A stretch of DNA of 64,000 nucleotides, from contig WBZZ01001120.1 of NCBI GenBank assembly GCA_019918135.1, positions 1-64,000 on the forward strand, given 5' to 3'. The position numbers were made by a program, and so were the translations under genes. Every line of letters starts with the position of its first letter. Position 1 is the stretch's first letter. Of the stretch, positions 29,426 through 39,509 are shown one piece after another. The notes beneath the pieces are model-generated. The model did not search any database and was not told the DNA's origin. It saw nothing but the letters and a program-made list of their open reading frames with translations. The stretch is from Paulinella micropora (Eukaryota; Cercozoa; Imbricatea; Euglyphida; Paulinellidae).

Positions 29426-29996
29426 TGTGTCGTCTTTCATAGCTGCCCCCTTCGTGCAGAATATCGCGTAGTAGCAGCGCCAGGTCAGGCTCTAGCCGGG
29501 GCCTGGCACTGGTCACCAAGAATTTCAGGTCGTCTTCGGTCAGCCGCAGCAGGCCCGCGCGATCGCGGTATTGCAAGGTGCGCAGCACCGTGGCCAGCGC
29601 GGGCCCCCCCACGCCCTGCGCCTCGAGCTCCGTCCGCAGCCAGCGCTGGGCCTCTGCTCGCGCAGGGCCTATTGTCGCCGCGATCGGCGAACGTTGCGCG
29701 GCTACTGCTGCTACAGACGGTACTAGGTCCTTGGGCTCCGGCGGTAGGCCCTTGGGCTCTCGGTCCGTGCCGCCCAGCCGGCCAACAAGCCCTGGAAGCC
29801 GGGTGAGGAATTTGCTGTCGCCATCCCACAGCCAATAAAACAAATATATAGCTAAGCTCTTGAAAGACAGGGTGTTGTTCCCTCCCGCCCGGCAGTTCCC
29901 CCCCCCCCCCCCCTGCAATATCAAGAAGAAAAAGCCCCAACGCAAAACCCCCGGCCAGCCCCCCCCCCCCCCCCCCGCGCAGTTTGCTAGTTGCAA
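29382..29996 (-). CDS. SAM-domain-like protein
   Basis: The C-terminal 75 residues resemble a sterile alpha motif: WLRTELEAQGVGGPAL, then LLRLTEDDLKFLV and PDLALLLRDILHEGG, in the helix-loop order of SAM domains, which mediate protein-protein interaction. The frame is open to 29996 but its first 30 residues read poly-Gly from C runs, and no ATG is present, so the start lies further in or has been lost. Its 3' end is duplicated at 26253-26346. The SAM assignment is by eye. Confidence 0.45.
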   Translation of the reverse strand: MQLANCAGGGGGGWPGVLRWGFFFLILQGGGGGNCRAGGNNTLSFKSLAIYLFYWLWDGDSKFLTRLPGLVGRLGGTDREPKGLPPEPKDLVPSVAAVAAQRSPIAATIGPARAEAQRWLRTELEAQGVGGPALATVLRTLQYRDRAGLLRLTEDDLKFLVTSARPRLEPDLALLLRDILHEGGSYERRHIKEDETSDGQGEPG

Positions 29997-30124
29997 TCAA
30001 GCGGCCCCCCCCCCCCCCCCCTCCCGCAGCTACTTTTCCACAAATCTCCGCCTTGCCCCCCCTCTCTAAATCCGCACCTTGTTTTTTTTACTGAGAACCA
30101 AAACTGAGTTGCGTATAGAAAGGT
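29997..30124. other. Short C-rich spacer
   Basis: C run at about 30005-30021, then a T-rich stretch. No feature. Confidence 0.4.
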
Positions 30125-31542
30125 TTACACAAGGTACTTCACTGGCAGGCCCCTGGCCAAGAAGAAGGCCTCGGCCTGCGCGTCGCCATTTCGTGCTTGT
30201 CTCAACATTTCTGTACGCAACGAATGTTCTTCACTATTTTTTTCTACCAGCCCGCGCGGCTCATCGAGCGAATACAGAAACACATCATGCCCCAGAACTT
30301 CTTCGCCCAGCGTAGTCTCGAGCTCCAGGTCTCTAGCCAAGTCCGCGTCATCTTCGTTGCCAGCCACTTGCGCAAAGAATTTGTTCTTGGCCACGAGGTA
30401 CAGGAAAAAATGCGCGAGAGGCAGATCCGTGGAATTTAGATTTCGACGTGGGAGTCTCCTGCACACTATCCGCACGATCTCGCTATAGATTTGGGTACCG
30501 TTGACCGCCTGGAAACGAGCCAACGCCGCAGGATCCGCGGGGCGCAAGATTTCCGCGACCGCCTGCCGCAGCGCTTCGATTGCTTCGTCATTGGCTTGTT
30601 GCCAGACTTCAGGCTCGATATCCTCTTCGGTTCCTCTGTGTTGAGGTACTGGTCGCGCACGTTCTTGGTATAGGATGTGATAGCACGAGCTAGCTGTTCA
30701 ACGAAAACTCTAGCTTGTTCAGTCATCAGCCGAGACCAACGCGGGTCTCCCTTGCAGGTCGAGCCAGGCGGGTAGTCGTTGCTGTCGCTCTCGCTAGCAT
30801 CCTCCGCCGAGAACACGGGCACCGCGCCCAACAACAGCTTGCGGCGCTTGGCTGCCTTCTCTTCCTGCAAACTCGTGATGAGTTGCTGCTGCTTCAAGGC
30901 CACGTCCGCCAGCGCCAGCCGAGCAGTCTGCTCCTCGAGCCGAGCTGTCTGCTGTTCGATGATCCTCGATTTGGCCTCGAGCAGCTTATCTTTCATCTCC
31001 ACCATCGTGCCCAGCTGCGCGACCATGGTCTTCAGGGCTACCGTATTTGTCGAGTCGCCAAAGCCAGCCAGGCCTGCGCGCATCAGATCGCGGACGTCTG
31101 TGGGCAGCTCTTACCTGCGTACTGGCAAGGCTTTCTCGAGTGCCTCGTCGCCCGCCGCCGCTCTTGTTGCGATCCGGGCCATTTCTTCGCGCAGCTTCTT
31201 GCATCTCGGGTGCTCGAGGTGACTCAAAATTGTCAGCAGGCCCTTGAAGGTCGTGCATTGTGCAGCCCGGCGCTCGCCCTCCTTGACCTCCTGCGCCGGT
31301 GCCACCTCATGCTCGTCGGCCCGTGCGGCCCGCCGTGGAAACGCGAAAAACTTCACGGGAAAATCAAACGTATTCCCCCGGTGGCACTCCTGACTACTAT
31401 TATTCTGGGCACCGATGGGTCGCCCTAACTTTTCAAGCTTTAGTGCCACCTTGAGCCACTTTTTTCTGGCAGAATTTTCAGAACAGTCCGTAAAGACACA
31501 AATGGCATCGGAAATGCAAAAGAAACCGTCCTGGCTGCGCAT
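30125..31542 (-). CDS. Bro-N-like protein with coiled coil, two frameshifts
   Basis: From the ATG at 31542 (MRSQDGFFCISDAICVF) the first part resembles virus-type Bro-N/KilA-N-associated domains: SENSARKKWLKVAL, then FDFPVKFFAFP, then TTFKGLLTILSHLEHPRCKKLREEM and AAAGDEALE. A frameshift near 31100 leads to a long coiled coil (LEAKSRIIEQQTARLEEQ). A second near 30620 leads to a C-terminal domain ending LPVKYLV at 30125. Such proteins are common in large DNA viruses and are thought to bind DNA. Two lesions make an intact product unlikely. Confidence 0.5.
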
Positions 31543-31972
31543 TCCCCTTTCAACTTCTCCCCCCCCCCCCCGGCACGCGCTCAGACACTTTTCAGCTCCT
31601 TTCCTCCCGGTCGGCCCCCCCCCCTCTTCATATATCCCCTGCAAAAATGGGGAAGGGGGGGAGGGCCATGAACAAAATTCCAAAAGAAAATTTGCTGCCA
31701 ACTCTCGAGGTAGGCGGGGGGGGGGGGGGGGGGAGGCGCGGCCAAAAAAAAGGGGGAGGGAGGGAAAGGCAGCCAAATTCCGACGGGGGAAAACTGCCGG
31801 GCAGGGGGGGGGGGACAGTCTCCCACTTCCTATCTTTTTTTTGCCTGGCTGTCTTTTTAAGCTTTCTGAGCCGGCCGGCCGTTCTGCTTTTTTTGGGGGG
31901 GAGAGGAAAAAGGAGCAGCGCACAAAAAAAACCAACCGAACGCCTTCAGCGGTATAGGGAGGGAGACCCGAA
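31543..31972. other. Homopolymer-rich spacer
   Basis: The divergent spacer has C runs (31559-31570, 31617-31624) and G runs (31715-31731, 31806-31814). No gene is seen. It separates the Bro-N-like gene from the plus-strand pair at 31973-35865. Confidence 0.4.
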
Positions 31973-33139
31973 GTGCGGCGGCGGCGAAGACAATCGACCG
32001 AGCAGGGCGGGGCTCCTCTGCTGGCAGAGGAGCCCCGCTCTAGCTCTACAGCAGTCGGCCGCCGGCGTTTCAGGTTCTTATTTTCGACAACGCCGCCGGC
32101 GCGCGCCGCGGCGGTCGACCCGCCCCTACCGCCGGCGCCAGCTGAGGAAGCAGAAGCGGAGATTGGCGAGGAGGATCTGGCTGCGTGGCGCACTGTAGAT
32201 CGTTTGTCTCACGGGGGCGTTTCTTTCCAGACCAACATCAGGTCGGTGGTGTCGATGTACGTGGAGTGGCTGTGCGCGGCGCGGGGCCTGCGCACAGACG
32301 ACGCGATGCTGGCGTCTCAGCTGAGCCTGTGTTTTGTGGTCGGCCGTTGGGATTGGAGCGAGATACTGCCGCGCCTGTGCGAGGTGTTGGCGCAAGACAC
32401 GGACGAGCCGCTGGTGCCCGTGGAGTGGACACAAATTCCGAGCAATGTCCAGTGGGAGCACGACGCGCGGCCGCGCAGGGCGCTGGTCTCGCGGCTGGCC
32501 GAGTACGTGGAGGCGGAGCTGGCGTGGGACAGCGGCCGCGTGAGCAAGCAGGGCTGCGCGAGGGCGTGCGTGGAGCTGCTGCTGCGCTGGCACGTGCAGA
32601 ACGAGGTTGTGAGACGCCACGGCCACGAGCACGGGACGCACTCGCACCAACGTTTGTTCGCTGCTGTGTCCGCCAGGCTAGCGGGTGAAGTAGCGAACGT
32701 CGCGCCCGAGGCGTGGGGGCCGGTGCTGAGCGCGGCGCTGCCCGCCTTTGTGCCGGGGGAACACTGCTACGCGGCGCCCGGCACCATGTCGTCAATAGCG
32801 GCCGCCCTGGACGAGGCGAAGCACGCGCGGACGCTGCGGCTGGACCCGCTGGTGCCGGTGCACTAGTTTTTTTACCTGGCGTGGCACGCGCTGCTGGACC
32901 ACCATTTGGGCGCGGGGCGGGGGCTGCAGCTGAGGACGGCGATGCGGCCCGCGGCGGACCAAGAGTTGCTGACGAGGATCTTTTTGCACCGCGTGCTGGC
33001 GGCGCTGCGCGGCGGGCGGTCGCTGCAGGTGTTCGCGGCCATCGACGCCGCTCTGAAGGAGTGGCAGCAGATCTGGGGGCAGCGGCCCGGCCAGCGGCCC
33101 GCGGTGGCAGCGAAGAAGGGCGGCGAACGGAAAGAATGA
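31973..33139 (+). CDS. Hypothetical protein with in-frame TAG
   Basis: The frame has no ATG near its start (GTG at 31973; the first ATG precedes YVEWLCAARGL). It encodes a mostly helical protein (LRTDDAMLASQLSLCFVVGR, RALVSRLAEYVEAELAWDSG) to a TAG at 32864-32866. The same frame then continues for 90 codons (FFYLAWHALLDHHLG) to 33139. I treat it as one protein of about 380 residues with a point stop. It precedes the recombinase-like gene on the same strand by about 250 bases, so they may form one unit. Family not recognised. Confidence 0.45.
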
Positions 33140-33393
33140 GAAAAAAAACAAAAAGGGGGGCGGGGGGGCGCCTGGAAGAACGAGAGAAATGGACAAAAAC
33201 AACCCCCAAAAAAAAGCTCTAATTTAAATTTCTCCTGCCTTTTTGGGCGGGAGGGGGCGAAAGAAAAGGCAGGTGCACCAAGATCAGCAGGGCGCGAAAG
33301 GAGGGTTTGGAACTGTTGGCTTTTGGCACACACACAAGGATTTTTGCAGCAAGAGAATCTTAAGAGAGAGAGAAGAAACACAGCGCGCGGCAA
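33140..33393. other. Spacer upstream of recombinase-like gene
   Basis: Purine-rich sequence with a short AT-rich stretch (CTCTAATTTAAATTTC near 33217) that could act as promoter. It ends in AGAGAGAGAAG before the ATG at 33394. Confidence 0.35.
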
Positions 33394-35376
33394 ATGGCGG
33401 CGGAGGAAGACGGCGAGGAGTTGCTGGCGGGCGCGGAGCCGGGGCTCTCGGCGTCTTTGGCGCGGCTGACTGACGCGATCGACCTGCGCGGCGACGAGTC
33501 GTCGTCCGAGTCGGGCGAAGACGACAACCCCCGGATAGTAGAGGAGGAGGAGGATGGCGAGCTACAGAGGCAGCTGACGAGATTCAAGCAGTTCTTGGAG
33601 CTCAGGTGGAACCCCGAACGCACGGGCCCGATCTCGAGCAAGAGCACAATAGCCAACCACATCCGGCACGTGCGCAGGTTCGCGGAGTTTGCGCGCGAGC
33701 ATGGAGCGAGTAGGCTGGTGGACGCGCTGGGCAAGGCCGCGCTGCTGTCGGAGTTCGCCGCGACCGGTGCGGGGCGTACCAAGATCATGTCGAGCACGGT
33801 GCGCTCGTACCTGGGCAGCCTGACGCAGCTGTCGGACTTTCTGCGACCGGCGCGCGGCGTACTAGCGTGGCAACAGACGTCGAGGTGGCTGGCGAACCTG
33901 TCGCGGCAGGCGCAGCAGTACGCGCGGATCGAGCGGGTGTACGGCGTCGGGCGGGAGGAGTCGGAGTGGACGATGTGGGACCTGCAGCCGTTCCGCGTGG
34001 CGGCGCTGGCCGAGTACTTTGCGCACTACGACGAGGACGTGAAAATGGTTGTTGTGACGCGCGCCAACTACGCTCGGGTGAGGGAGGGCTGGCTGCGCGC
34101 GTTGCGGGCGGCGCTGCTGTGCCTGTTGCTGACGCCGCCCGTGCCGCGGCCGGGCATCCTGGTGAATTTGCACCTGAACAGCTCGCTGCTGCGCGAGGAA
34201 AAGGAGCCGCGGCGCTGGGTGATCAATCTGCAGGACGCGACGTCGCTGAGCGTGCAGAAGAACAAGACCCGCGCGATGTACGGCGGCCAGCTGCTGCCGC
34301 TCGGCCGGCAGCCCTGGCCAACCGATGAGTTGCCAGCCGGCGGCCCGGCGGGCTTCGTGCGCCGGGGCGGCCGGAGCTCGGCGCTGGACTTTGTGCTGCT
34401 GGACCTACGGGAGCGCGTGGTGCCCGCCGTGGTCGGCGGCACGGAGCACAGGCCGCTGTTTCCGCACAAGGCGAGCTACAAACGCTACGAGGGGTGGAGG
34501 AACAGCAGGAACAACTCGTCGCTGGCCGAGAGAGCGAGGTCCGGCTTTGTGCGCGAAACGTACCTACAGCTGGGAGAAAAGATGTGGGTGAACAACCAGC
34601 GGCCGGCCCGCTGCCGCGTTCGGGGCTGGGCTAACCTGCTGACGTTCAAGAGCAGCCGCAAGCCGGCAGAGACCATGGTGCGCGAGCTTGAGCAGTTCGA
34701 GGTGTTTACCGCGCTGGGCGGCGGCCCGCCGCCCTGGGGGGCGGCGGGCTCGGGCGGCGCGCACCTGACGGTGTTTGCGGGGGCCGGGCAGCACAGCCTG
34801 GACACGGTGAACTCGGAGTACCTGCTGCCGGGCCACCGCCGCCGCAAGGTGGCGGAGCAGGCGCAGTGGATCGAGGGGATGCTGAATCAGCGGAACTGGC
34901 ACGCACACGTCGACGACCACGACGCCGTGCAGGTCTACGTGTCGCCCAGGGCCAGCGAGTTTACCAGGCGCTTCTCGGAGGAGGGGCCGCGCCTGGAGCC
35001 CTTGTCGCCGGAAGAAGAGAAGCTGCGGCAGCAAAGGAGGTGGAGGGTGCGGGAAATGCGCGGCGCGGACTTTATTCACCCTGCGCCGGCGGCGTTCAAC
35101 AACACGGCCGAGGAGGCGCAGCGGCTGGCGCCAGGCCTCGAGCTGCTGGGCTTCCAGCACGTGGCGCATGCGTCAAAACGCGAGGTCAGTGCGTTCTGGA
35201 AACGGCACGAGCATGCAAAATCCTCTCACCGCTGGCACGTGTACAACAGCCACTTGTCAATAGCGGATCGCAAGAACAGGTACAACAATGATTGGAAGGA
35301 GGTGGCACGCCTGGGGGTTTTTTCGGCTAGAAATAGCCATATCTATTGCCTGCCGCCCCACGAAGGAGAACCTTAG
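33394..35376 (+). CDS. Tyrosine-recombinase-like protein (Crypton/virus type)
   Basis: This 660-residue protein has an acidic N-terminus. A helical segment (TIANHIRHVRRFAEFAREHG, then SSTVRSYLGSLTQLSDFL) is laid out like the core-binding domain of phage-type integrases. Later come PPVPRPGILVNLHL (possible box I Arg), a SLSVQKNKT (possible Lys loop) and AGQHSLDTVNSEYLLPGH, which resembles box II with its His and the final Tyr nucleophile. Such recombinases occur in Cryptons, Polinton-like and giant viruses. The four catalytic residues are only tentatively placed. The frame ends at a TAG (35374-35376), but coding continues in the same frame. Confidence 0.5.
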   Translation: MAAEEDGEELLAGAEPGLSASLARLTDAIDLRGDESSSESGEDDNPRIVEEEEDGELQRQLTRFKQFLELRWNPERTGPISSKSTIANHIRHVRRFAEFAREHGASRLVDALGKAALLSEFAATGAGRTKIMSSTVRSYLGSLTQLSDFLRPARGVLAWQQTSRWLANLSRQAQQYARIERVYGVGREESEWTMWDLQPFRVAALAEYFAHYDEDVKMVVVTRANYARVREGWLRALRAALLCLLLTPPVPRPGILVNLHLNSSLLREEKEPRRWVINLQDATSLSVQKNKTRAMYGGQLLPLGRQPWPTDELPAGGPAGFVRRGGRSSALDFVLLDLRERVVPAVVGGTEHRPLFPHKASYKRYEGWRNSRNNSSLAERARSGFVRETYLQLGEKMWVNNQRPARCRVRGWANLLTFKSSRKPAETMVRELEQFEVFTALGGGPPPWGAAGSGGAHLTVFAGAGQHSLDTVNSEYLLPGHRRRKVAEQAQWIEGMLNQRNWHAHVDDHDAVQVYVSPRASEFTRRFSEEGPRLEPLSPEEEKLRQQRRWRVREMRGADFIHPAPAAFNNTAEEAQRLAPGLELLGFQHVAHASKREVSAFWKRHEHAKSSHRWHVYNSHLSIADRKNRYNNDWKEVARLGVFSARNSHIYCLPPHEGEP

Positions 35377-35388
35377 GACCTAAAATAC

Positions 35389-35865
35389 GTGTGTCGTTTT
35401 CGTGTCAGGGACAAACTGTTTGGCTGGCCCGACCGCTGGCTTACTGTTGCAGATATTTTGAAAGAGTACGGCGACCAAGGGGTTCGCGTAGATAAGACCC
35501 CGAAGCTGCTGATGCTGATGCAGGCTTTCCTGGACCAGCTGCGAGTCAAGGCCGTGCAAAAGATTAACAACTGGGTGCTGGTGCAGTGGCAGCCACCTGC
35601 GCCAGAGCGAACCGAACCGGTGGTGGACAGCAAGCATTACCCGCTGCCGGCCGGGGCCGCCGAAGGTGAGTCGGCAATGACACGAAACCCCGCCGCGTGC
35701 CCGGACTACTGGGGGCCGTGGTTTGATCGCAACTGGTGCATTTTCCGCCGTGGCGCTCGTGCGGACGCGGGCCGGTTCTTGGTGGACGAAAACAAGGCCG
35801 AGGGTGACAAGCTGCTCTTGCACAACCGGGACGTCTTGGACGCGCTCGCTAATGTGAATAATTAA
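35389..35865 (+). CDS. In-frame continuation of the recombinase-like frame, or separate small gene
   Basis: After the TAG at 35374 the same frame continues for 158 codons: CRFRVRDKLFGWPDRWLTVA, then LLMLMQAFLDQLRVKAVQKI and PDYWGPWFDRNWCIFRRGAR. It has no ATG at its beginning. It is either the C-terminal part of the preceding protein beyond a point stop or a separate gene whose start is lost. Family not recognised. Confidence 0.4.
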   Translation: MCRFRVRDKLFGWPDRWLTVADILKEYGDQGVRVDKTPKLLMLMQAFLDQLRVKAVQKINNWVLVQWQPPAPERTEPVVDSKHYPLPAGAAEGESAMTRNPAACPDYWGPWFDRNWCIFRRGARADAGRFLVDENKAEGDKLLLHNRDVLDALANVNN

Positions 35866-36045
35866 TACAAACAAAAGAAAGAAAGAAGCGGCTGTCGTGA
35901 CGGCTTATACCACCGGACGGGGTACCGGGGCGAATTATTTTTGCTAGCTAGAAGAAAGATCAGATTTATTAGGTTTTGTTTTAGGCCGGAAAGAAAGTTG
36001 GGGAGGGAAAGCTGTGCTACCCATCGCTTACGTCTGCTTCCACCT
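35866..36045. other. Short convergent spacer
   Basis: Between the ends of converging genes; A/G-rich, no feature seen. Confidence 0.35.
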
Positions 36046-38412
36046 TCAGGCCGCCGTCTTGGTGCCCGTACGCAACCTCGGGCGTTGTTCTTCGGAACAG
36101 GCCGGGAACGCGGGTCGACTCCTGCTCTGCGGCCGGCTGCACTTGCGGCCAACGACGGGGGCCAAAGCGTGGACCAAAACGAGGGACGAGCGGTGGTATG
36201 TGCGGACCCCCCAGTGGGGCTGAAAGCGCGGACCAAAGTGCGGGACGGGCGGTGGAAGGTGCTGGCACCCCAAGTGCGGGGCGGGCGGTGGAAGGTGCTG
36301 GCACCCCAAGTGCGGGGCTGGCGGTGGAAGGTGCTGGCACCCCAAGTGCGGGGCGGGCGGTGGAAGGTGCGGGCACCCCAAGTGGGGCTGAAAGCACGGA
36401 CCAAAGTGAGGGACGAGCGGTGGAATGTGCGGACTACCAGCGTGGGTAGGCGGAAAGTGAGGGCTACCAGCGTGGGTAGGCGGAAAGTGCGGGCTACCAG
36501 CGTGGGTAGGCGGAAAGTGCGGGCTACCAGCGTGGGTAGGCGGAAAGTGCGGGCTACCAGCGTGGGTAGGCGGAAAGTGAGGGCTACCAGCGTGGGTAGG
36601 CGGAAAGTGCGGGCCAAAGCGTGGAACCGCGCGCTGCGGGACGGGGCGCTGGAGGCGCGTCGGCGGCGCCTCCTCCGACCAGCCGGCCGGTTCGGAGCGT
36701 GATGATGTCGCAATAGTGTGGTAGAAGCCGAAGGCCCGCCGCACATGTGTGCGCGGCGGGTCTGAATGGTGCGTATCTCGGTTGAGCGAATTGTCGGCGG
36801 GGCTCTGGGGGGGGCCCGCGTGCCTGGCGGCCGCATGTCGCAGCATGTCGGTGTTAGGTTCGGCTGGCGGGTCTGAATGGTGCGTATCTCGGTTGAGCGA
36901 ATTGTCGGCGGGGCTCTGGGGGCGGCCCGCGTGCCTGGCGGCCGCAGGTTGCAGCATGTCGGTGTTAGGTTCGGCTGCGTTCTGTAAGTGTGTGTGGCGG
37001 GCCCCCGCACGTTGATAGGTGTGCTCCTCGTGACCCGAGTCCGGTTGGCCGCGGGGAACTTGCGGGGGCAATCTCTCAGCCGCGTCGACCAGCGCGTCCA
37101 GCCCCGCCGTACTGTCCTGGCCGGGCGGACCAGGGCCGGTCTGGTCGTTGTCTACCGGGCTGTAAAGTTGGATTGGCTCCTCGATCGCTGTGTCGCCAAA
37201 GGGGTCGGGCACGCGCGCGTCATCAGTGGCTTCTACCGTTGGCACATCGTGTTGCGCCGGCTGGTCATCCCCAGTCTTTTGCCAGTAGCCCAGCAGACCC
37301 GTCAACAGGTCCTCCCTGCCGCCGTCGTCATCTTCCGCGCCGTCGCCGCCGCCGTCGGCGTCTTCCGCGCCGTCGTCGGCGTCGTCTTCCGCGCCGTCGT
37401 CGGCTTCTTCGTCGTCTGACGTTGCGTACGCCGCGTGGTTCGTGCGTCTTAGCCGCAGCCCTTGCAGCAGGCCCTCGGCGGACAAGTTTTGGTCCGCCGA
37501 GTGGCGCAGTATCCAGAGCAGGGCCAAAAAGGTCGCCGCCAGATCCGCGTCCCGCGGGGGCTCCCGCGCGGCCTCCCGCGCGGTGGCGGGCTGGTCTGAA
37601 CAGCAACGCTCGGCCCAAACGGCTGCTTCCGACTCTTGCTCGGGGCAGGGCGTCCTGCCCATCAGCTTCTTCCAGAATTTCTCTGCGGCCTGCGCCGGGA
37701 CTCGCTGGGCCTGTTCGTTCTGGTCGACATTCGAGCCTATCCGTGCCAGGATGCTGATCTTGAGCAAGGAGAAGTTATTCCACAGGCACTCCAAGACAGT
37801 CAGATTGTTGAGCTCGAGCAGGGGCTCCATCAGCTCGTGCGCCCAAGCGTGCATTCTGAACGGTAGTAGAGCTTCCTCCAGTTCCCGGCGCAACATGTCT
37901 CCGGCTGGCGTGTCCGCGAGGGCGTTGGACAGGCACAGCCAAAGCACAAAGGCATTCCGCAGATTGTTGCAGGTGGTGCATTGAGAAAGATCGCAAGCGC
38001 TGACGGGGTTAGGGGGGTCGAAGTCGGATTTCTCAAGCTCGAGAACATCGGCTACGACGTACCTCGAGGCCTCCAGGTGTTGCAGGGCGGCGAAGGCGCC
38101 CTGGCCCCTGCAGGGTAACTCGGACCAGTACTTCTGTTTGGCAAACAATAAGACGTTGGGGTTGAGTTTACGAACCCTTTGCAGGTCGGTACAAGAATCC
38201 GCGAGGCCGATCTGCAGGAGCAGGTCATTGATCAGCTCCCTGTTCAGGTGCCTGCCCTGAAACCTGCGGCAGTCTCTGAAAAGTTCTTCACGCCATTCGG
38301 CCGCGCGGCGTTTGCGGGGGGTCGTTGTTGGGCAGGCCCGGTGGCGTTTCGTCGATCGAAGGTGTTTTCCTTTTTCGCGGGGGTTTTTCTGCAGACATTT
38401 TCTCTTCTTCAT
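36046..38412 (-). CDS. Large hypothetical protein with tandem-repeat C-terminus
   Basis: The intact 788-residue frame starts MKKRKCLQKNPREKGKH. The first 300 residues look folded and helical with a CDLSQCTTCNN cysteine cluster. An acidic Asp/Glu linker (DDGAEDDADDGAEDADGG) follows. Then come two 37-residue repeats with AEPNTDML...DTHHSDPP, six decapeptide repeats of PHFPPTHAGS and four dodecapeptide repeats of PHLGCQHLPPPA. The repeats match perfect DNA tandem arrays of 111, 30 and 36 bp, so length variation between isolates is likely. Such C-termini are typical of surface or structural proteins. Family not recognised. Confidence 0.55.
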   Translation of the reverse strand: MKKRKCLQKNPREKGKHLRSTKRHRACPTTTPRKRRAAEWREELFRDCRRFQGRHLNRELINDLLLQIGLADSCTDLQRVRKLNPNVLLFAKQKYWSELPCRGQGAFAALQHLEASRYVVADVLELEKSDFDPPNPVSACDLSQCTTCNNLRNAFVLWLCLSNALADTPAGDMLRRELEEALLPFRMHAWAHELMEPLLELNNLTVLECLWNNFSLLKISILARIGSNVDQNEQAQRVPAQAAEKFWKKLMGRTPCPEQESEAAVWAERCCSDQPATAREAAREPPRDADLAATFLALLWILRHSADQNLSAEGLLQGLRLRRTNHAAYATSDDEEADDGAEDDADDGAEDADGGGDGAEDDDGGREDLLTGLLGYWQKTGDDQPAQHDVPTVEATDDARVPDPFGDTAIEEPIQLYSPVDNDQTGPGPPGQDSTAGLDALVDAAERLPPQVPRGQPDSGHEEHTYQRAGARHTHLQNAAEPNTDMLQPAAARHAGRPQSPADNSLNRDTHHSDPPAEPNTDMLRHAAARHAGPPQSPADNSLNRDTHHSDPPRTHVRRAFGFYHTIATSSRSEPAGWSEEAPPTRLQRPVPQRAVPRFGPHFPPTHAGSPHFPPTHAGSPHFPPTHAGSPHFPPTHAGSPHFPPTHAGSPHFPPTHAGSPHIPPLVPHFGPCFQPHLGCPHLPPPAPHLGCQHLPPPAPHLGCQHLPPPAPHLGCQHLPPPVPHFGPRFQPHWGVRTYHRSSLVLVHALAPVVGRKCSRPQSRSRPAFPACSEEQRPRLRTGTKTAA
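36245..36614. repeat. Coding tandem arrays, 36-bp and 30-bp units
   Basis: Four copies of a 36-bp unit containing GTGGAAGGTGCTGGCACCCC lie at about 36245-36385. Six copies of a 30-bp unit containing GCTACCAGCGTGGGTAGGCG lie at about 36432-36614. Both encode Pro/His-rich repeats of the large minus-strand gene. Confidence 0.9.
36754..36980. repeat. Coding 111-bp direct repeat, two copies
   Basis: Two adjacent copies of 111 bp begin near 36754 and 36865, each with TCTGAATGGTGCGTATCTCG and GCATGTCGGTGTTAGGTTCG. They encode the 37-residue repeat of the large minus-strand gene and keep its frame. Confidence 0.9.
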
Positions 38413-38577
38413 GCCGGCCTAAAGAGCGTGCGACAAGAAGAAAACAAGTGAGGGGGGGGGGAGGCGGGACGAAAGGAGAGAGAGAGAGAGAGAGTCCAAA
38501 CAAAGCAACGGTTGGAGCGAAGCTTCGAACGTGTTTCTACATCTAGGATACTTGCGGGGGTACGCACAAGAGACAAA

Positions 38578-39070
38578 CACACACACACAAGATACGACAC
38601 ACGTTCTCAAGACACGACACACGTTCTCAAGACACGACACACACGCGTACATAGATACATAGACACACCCACACACACACACACAATCACGTACACACAC
38701 AAATACACACACACCTACACAAACACACACAAATACACACACAAATACACACACAAATACACACACAAATACACACACAAATACACACACAAATACACAC
38801 ACAAACACACACAAATACACACACAAATACACACCCACAGACACACCCACAGACACGCACACACAAACACAGACAGACACACCCACAAACCCTTCGCATG
38901 CACCCCCACATACACAACACGTACACAACACCACACAAACCTTCGCACGCACACAAACACACACATACACACGACACCACACAAGATTCTTTTACACAGC
39001 ACGACACACATACACAAGAGCGACACTTGACACACACACAAGATTTTTTTTACACAACACACGCACCTTC
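38578..39070. repeat. CA-rich satellite
   Basis: Almost entirely ACACAC with interspersed AAATACACAC units (12 bp) around 38700-38840 and CACACCCACAGA units after that. It is non-coding and roughly the reverse complement in character of the TG-rich tract at 39510-39775. Confidence 0.9.
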
Positions 39071-39181
39071 ACAAACACACGAAATGAGACTAGAAATAAC
39101 ACCCTTCATACGCTCGAAACAAGCAGCCCATAGTTATCACAGGCCAACATTTTCTTCAAAGAAATTCGCGCGCAGCCGAAA

Positions 39182-39420
39182 GAAAAGCACCATTGGGCAG
39201 CTCAATGGTTAAAAGAGGGAAGGGGGGGGGCCTGTCTTGGCACTGGTGGGGGTGAGCGCAAGTGGGTTTGCTCAATGCCGCCAACATTGTGTTTGCGCAA
39301 TGGCGAGCCCATTGTGCGCCCCCAATGTGCTTTTCTCGGGTCCTTCGATTTTGCGCACAACCCATGGGACACGTAGTGCAGGGCGGCCCCCTTTCCTGTC
39401 CTGTGGGAAGCATAAATGTT
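39182..39420. repeat. Diverged palindromic repeat copy, inverted
   Basis: On the minus strand, 39305-39262 reads ATTGCGCAAACACAATGTTGG then CGGCATTGAGCAAACCC in pieces, a diverged copy of the array at 17580-18175. The flanks CTGCACTACG and GGGTTGTGCGCAAAA also have counterparts there. It sits exactly between the CA-rich and TG-rich satellites. Confidence 0.65.
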
Positions 39421-39509
39421 GTACAGTGTGCACACACGTACGGGGAAATGATGCCTGTGTCTGTAGTCGGGAAAACAATCCGAGTGTTGTATGTGAAAGG
39501 TTTCTTTTG

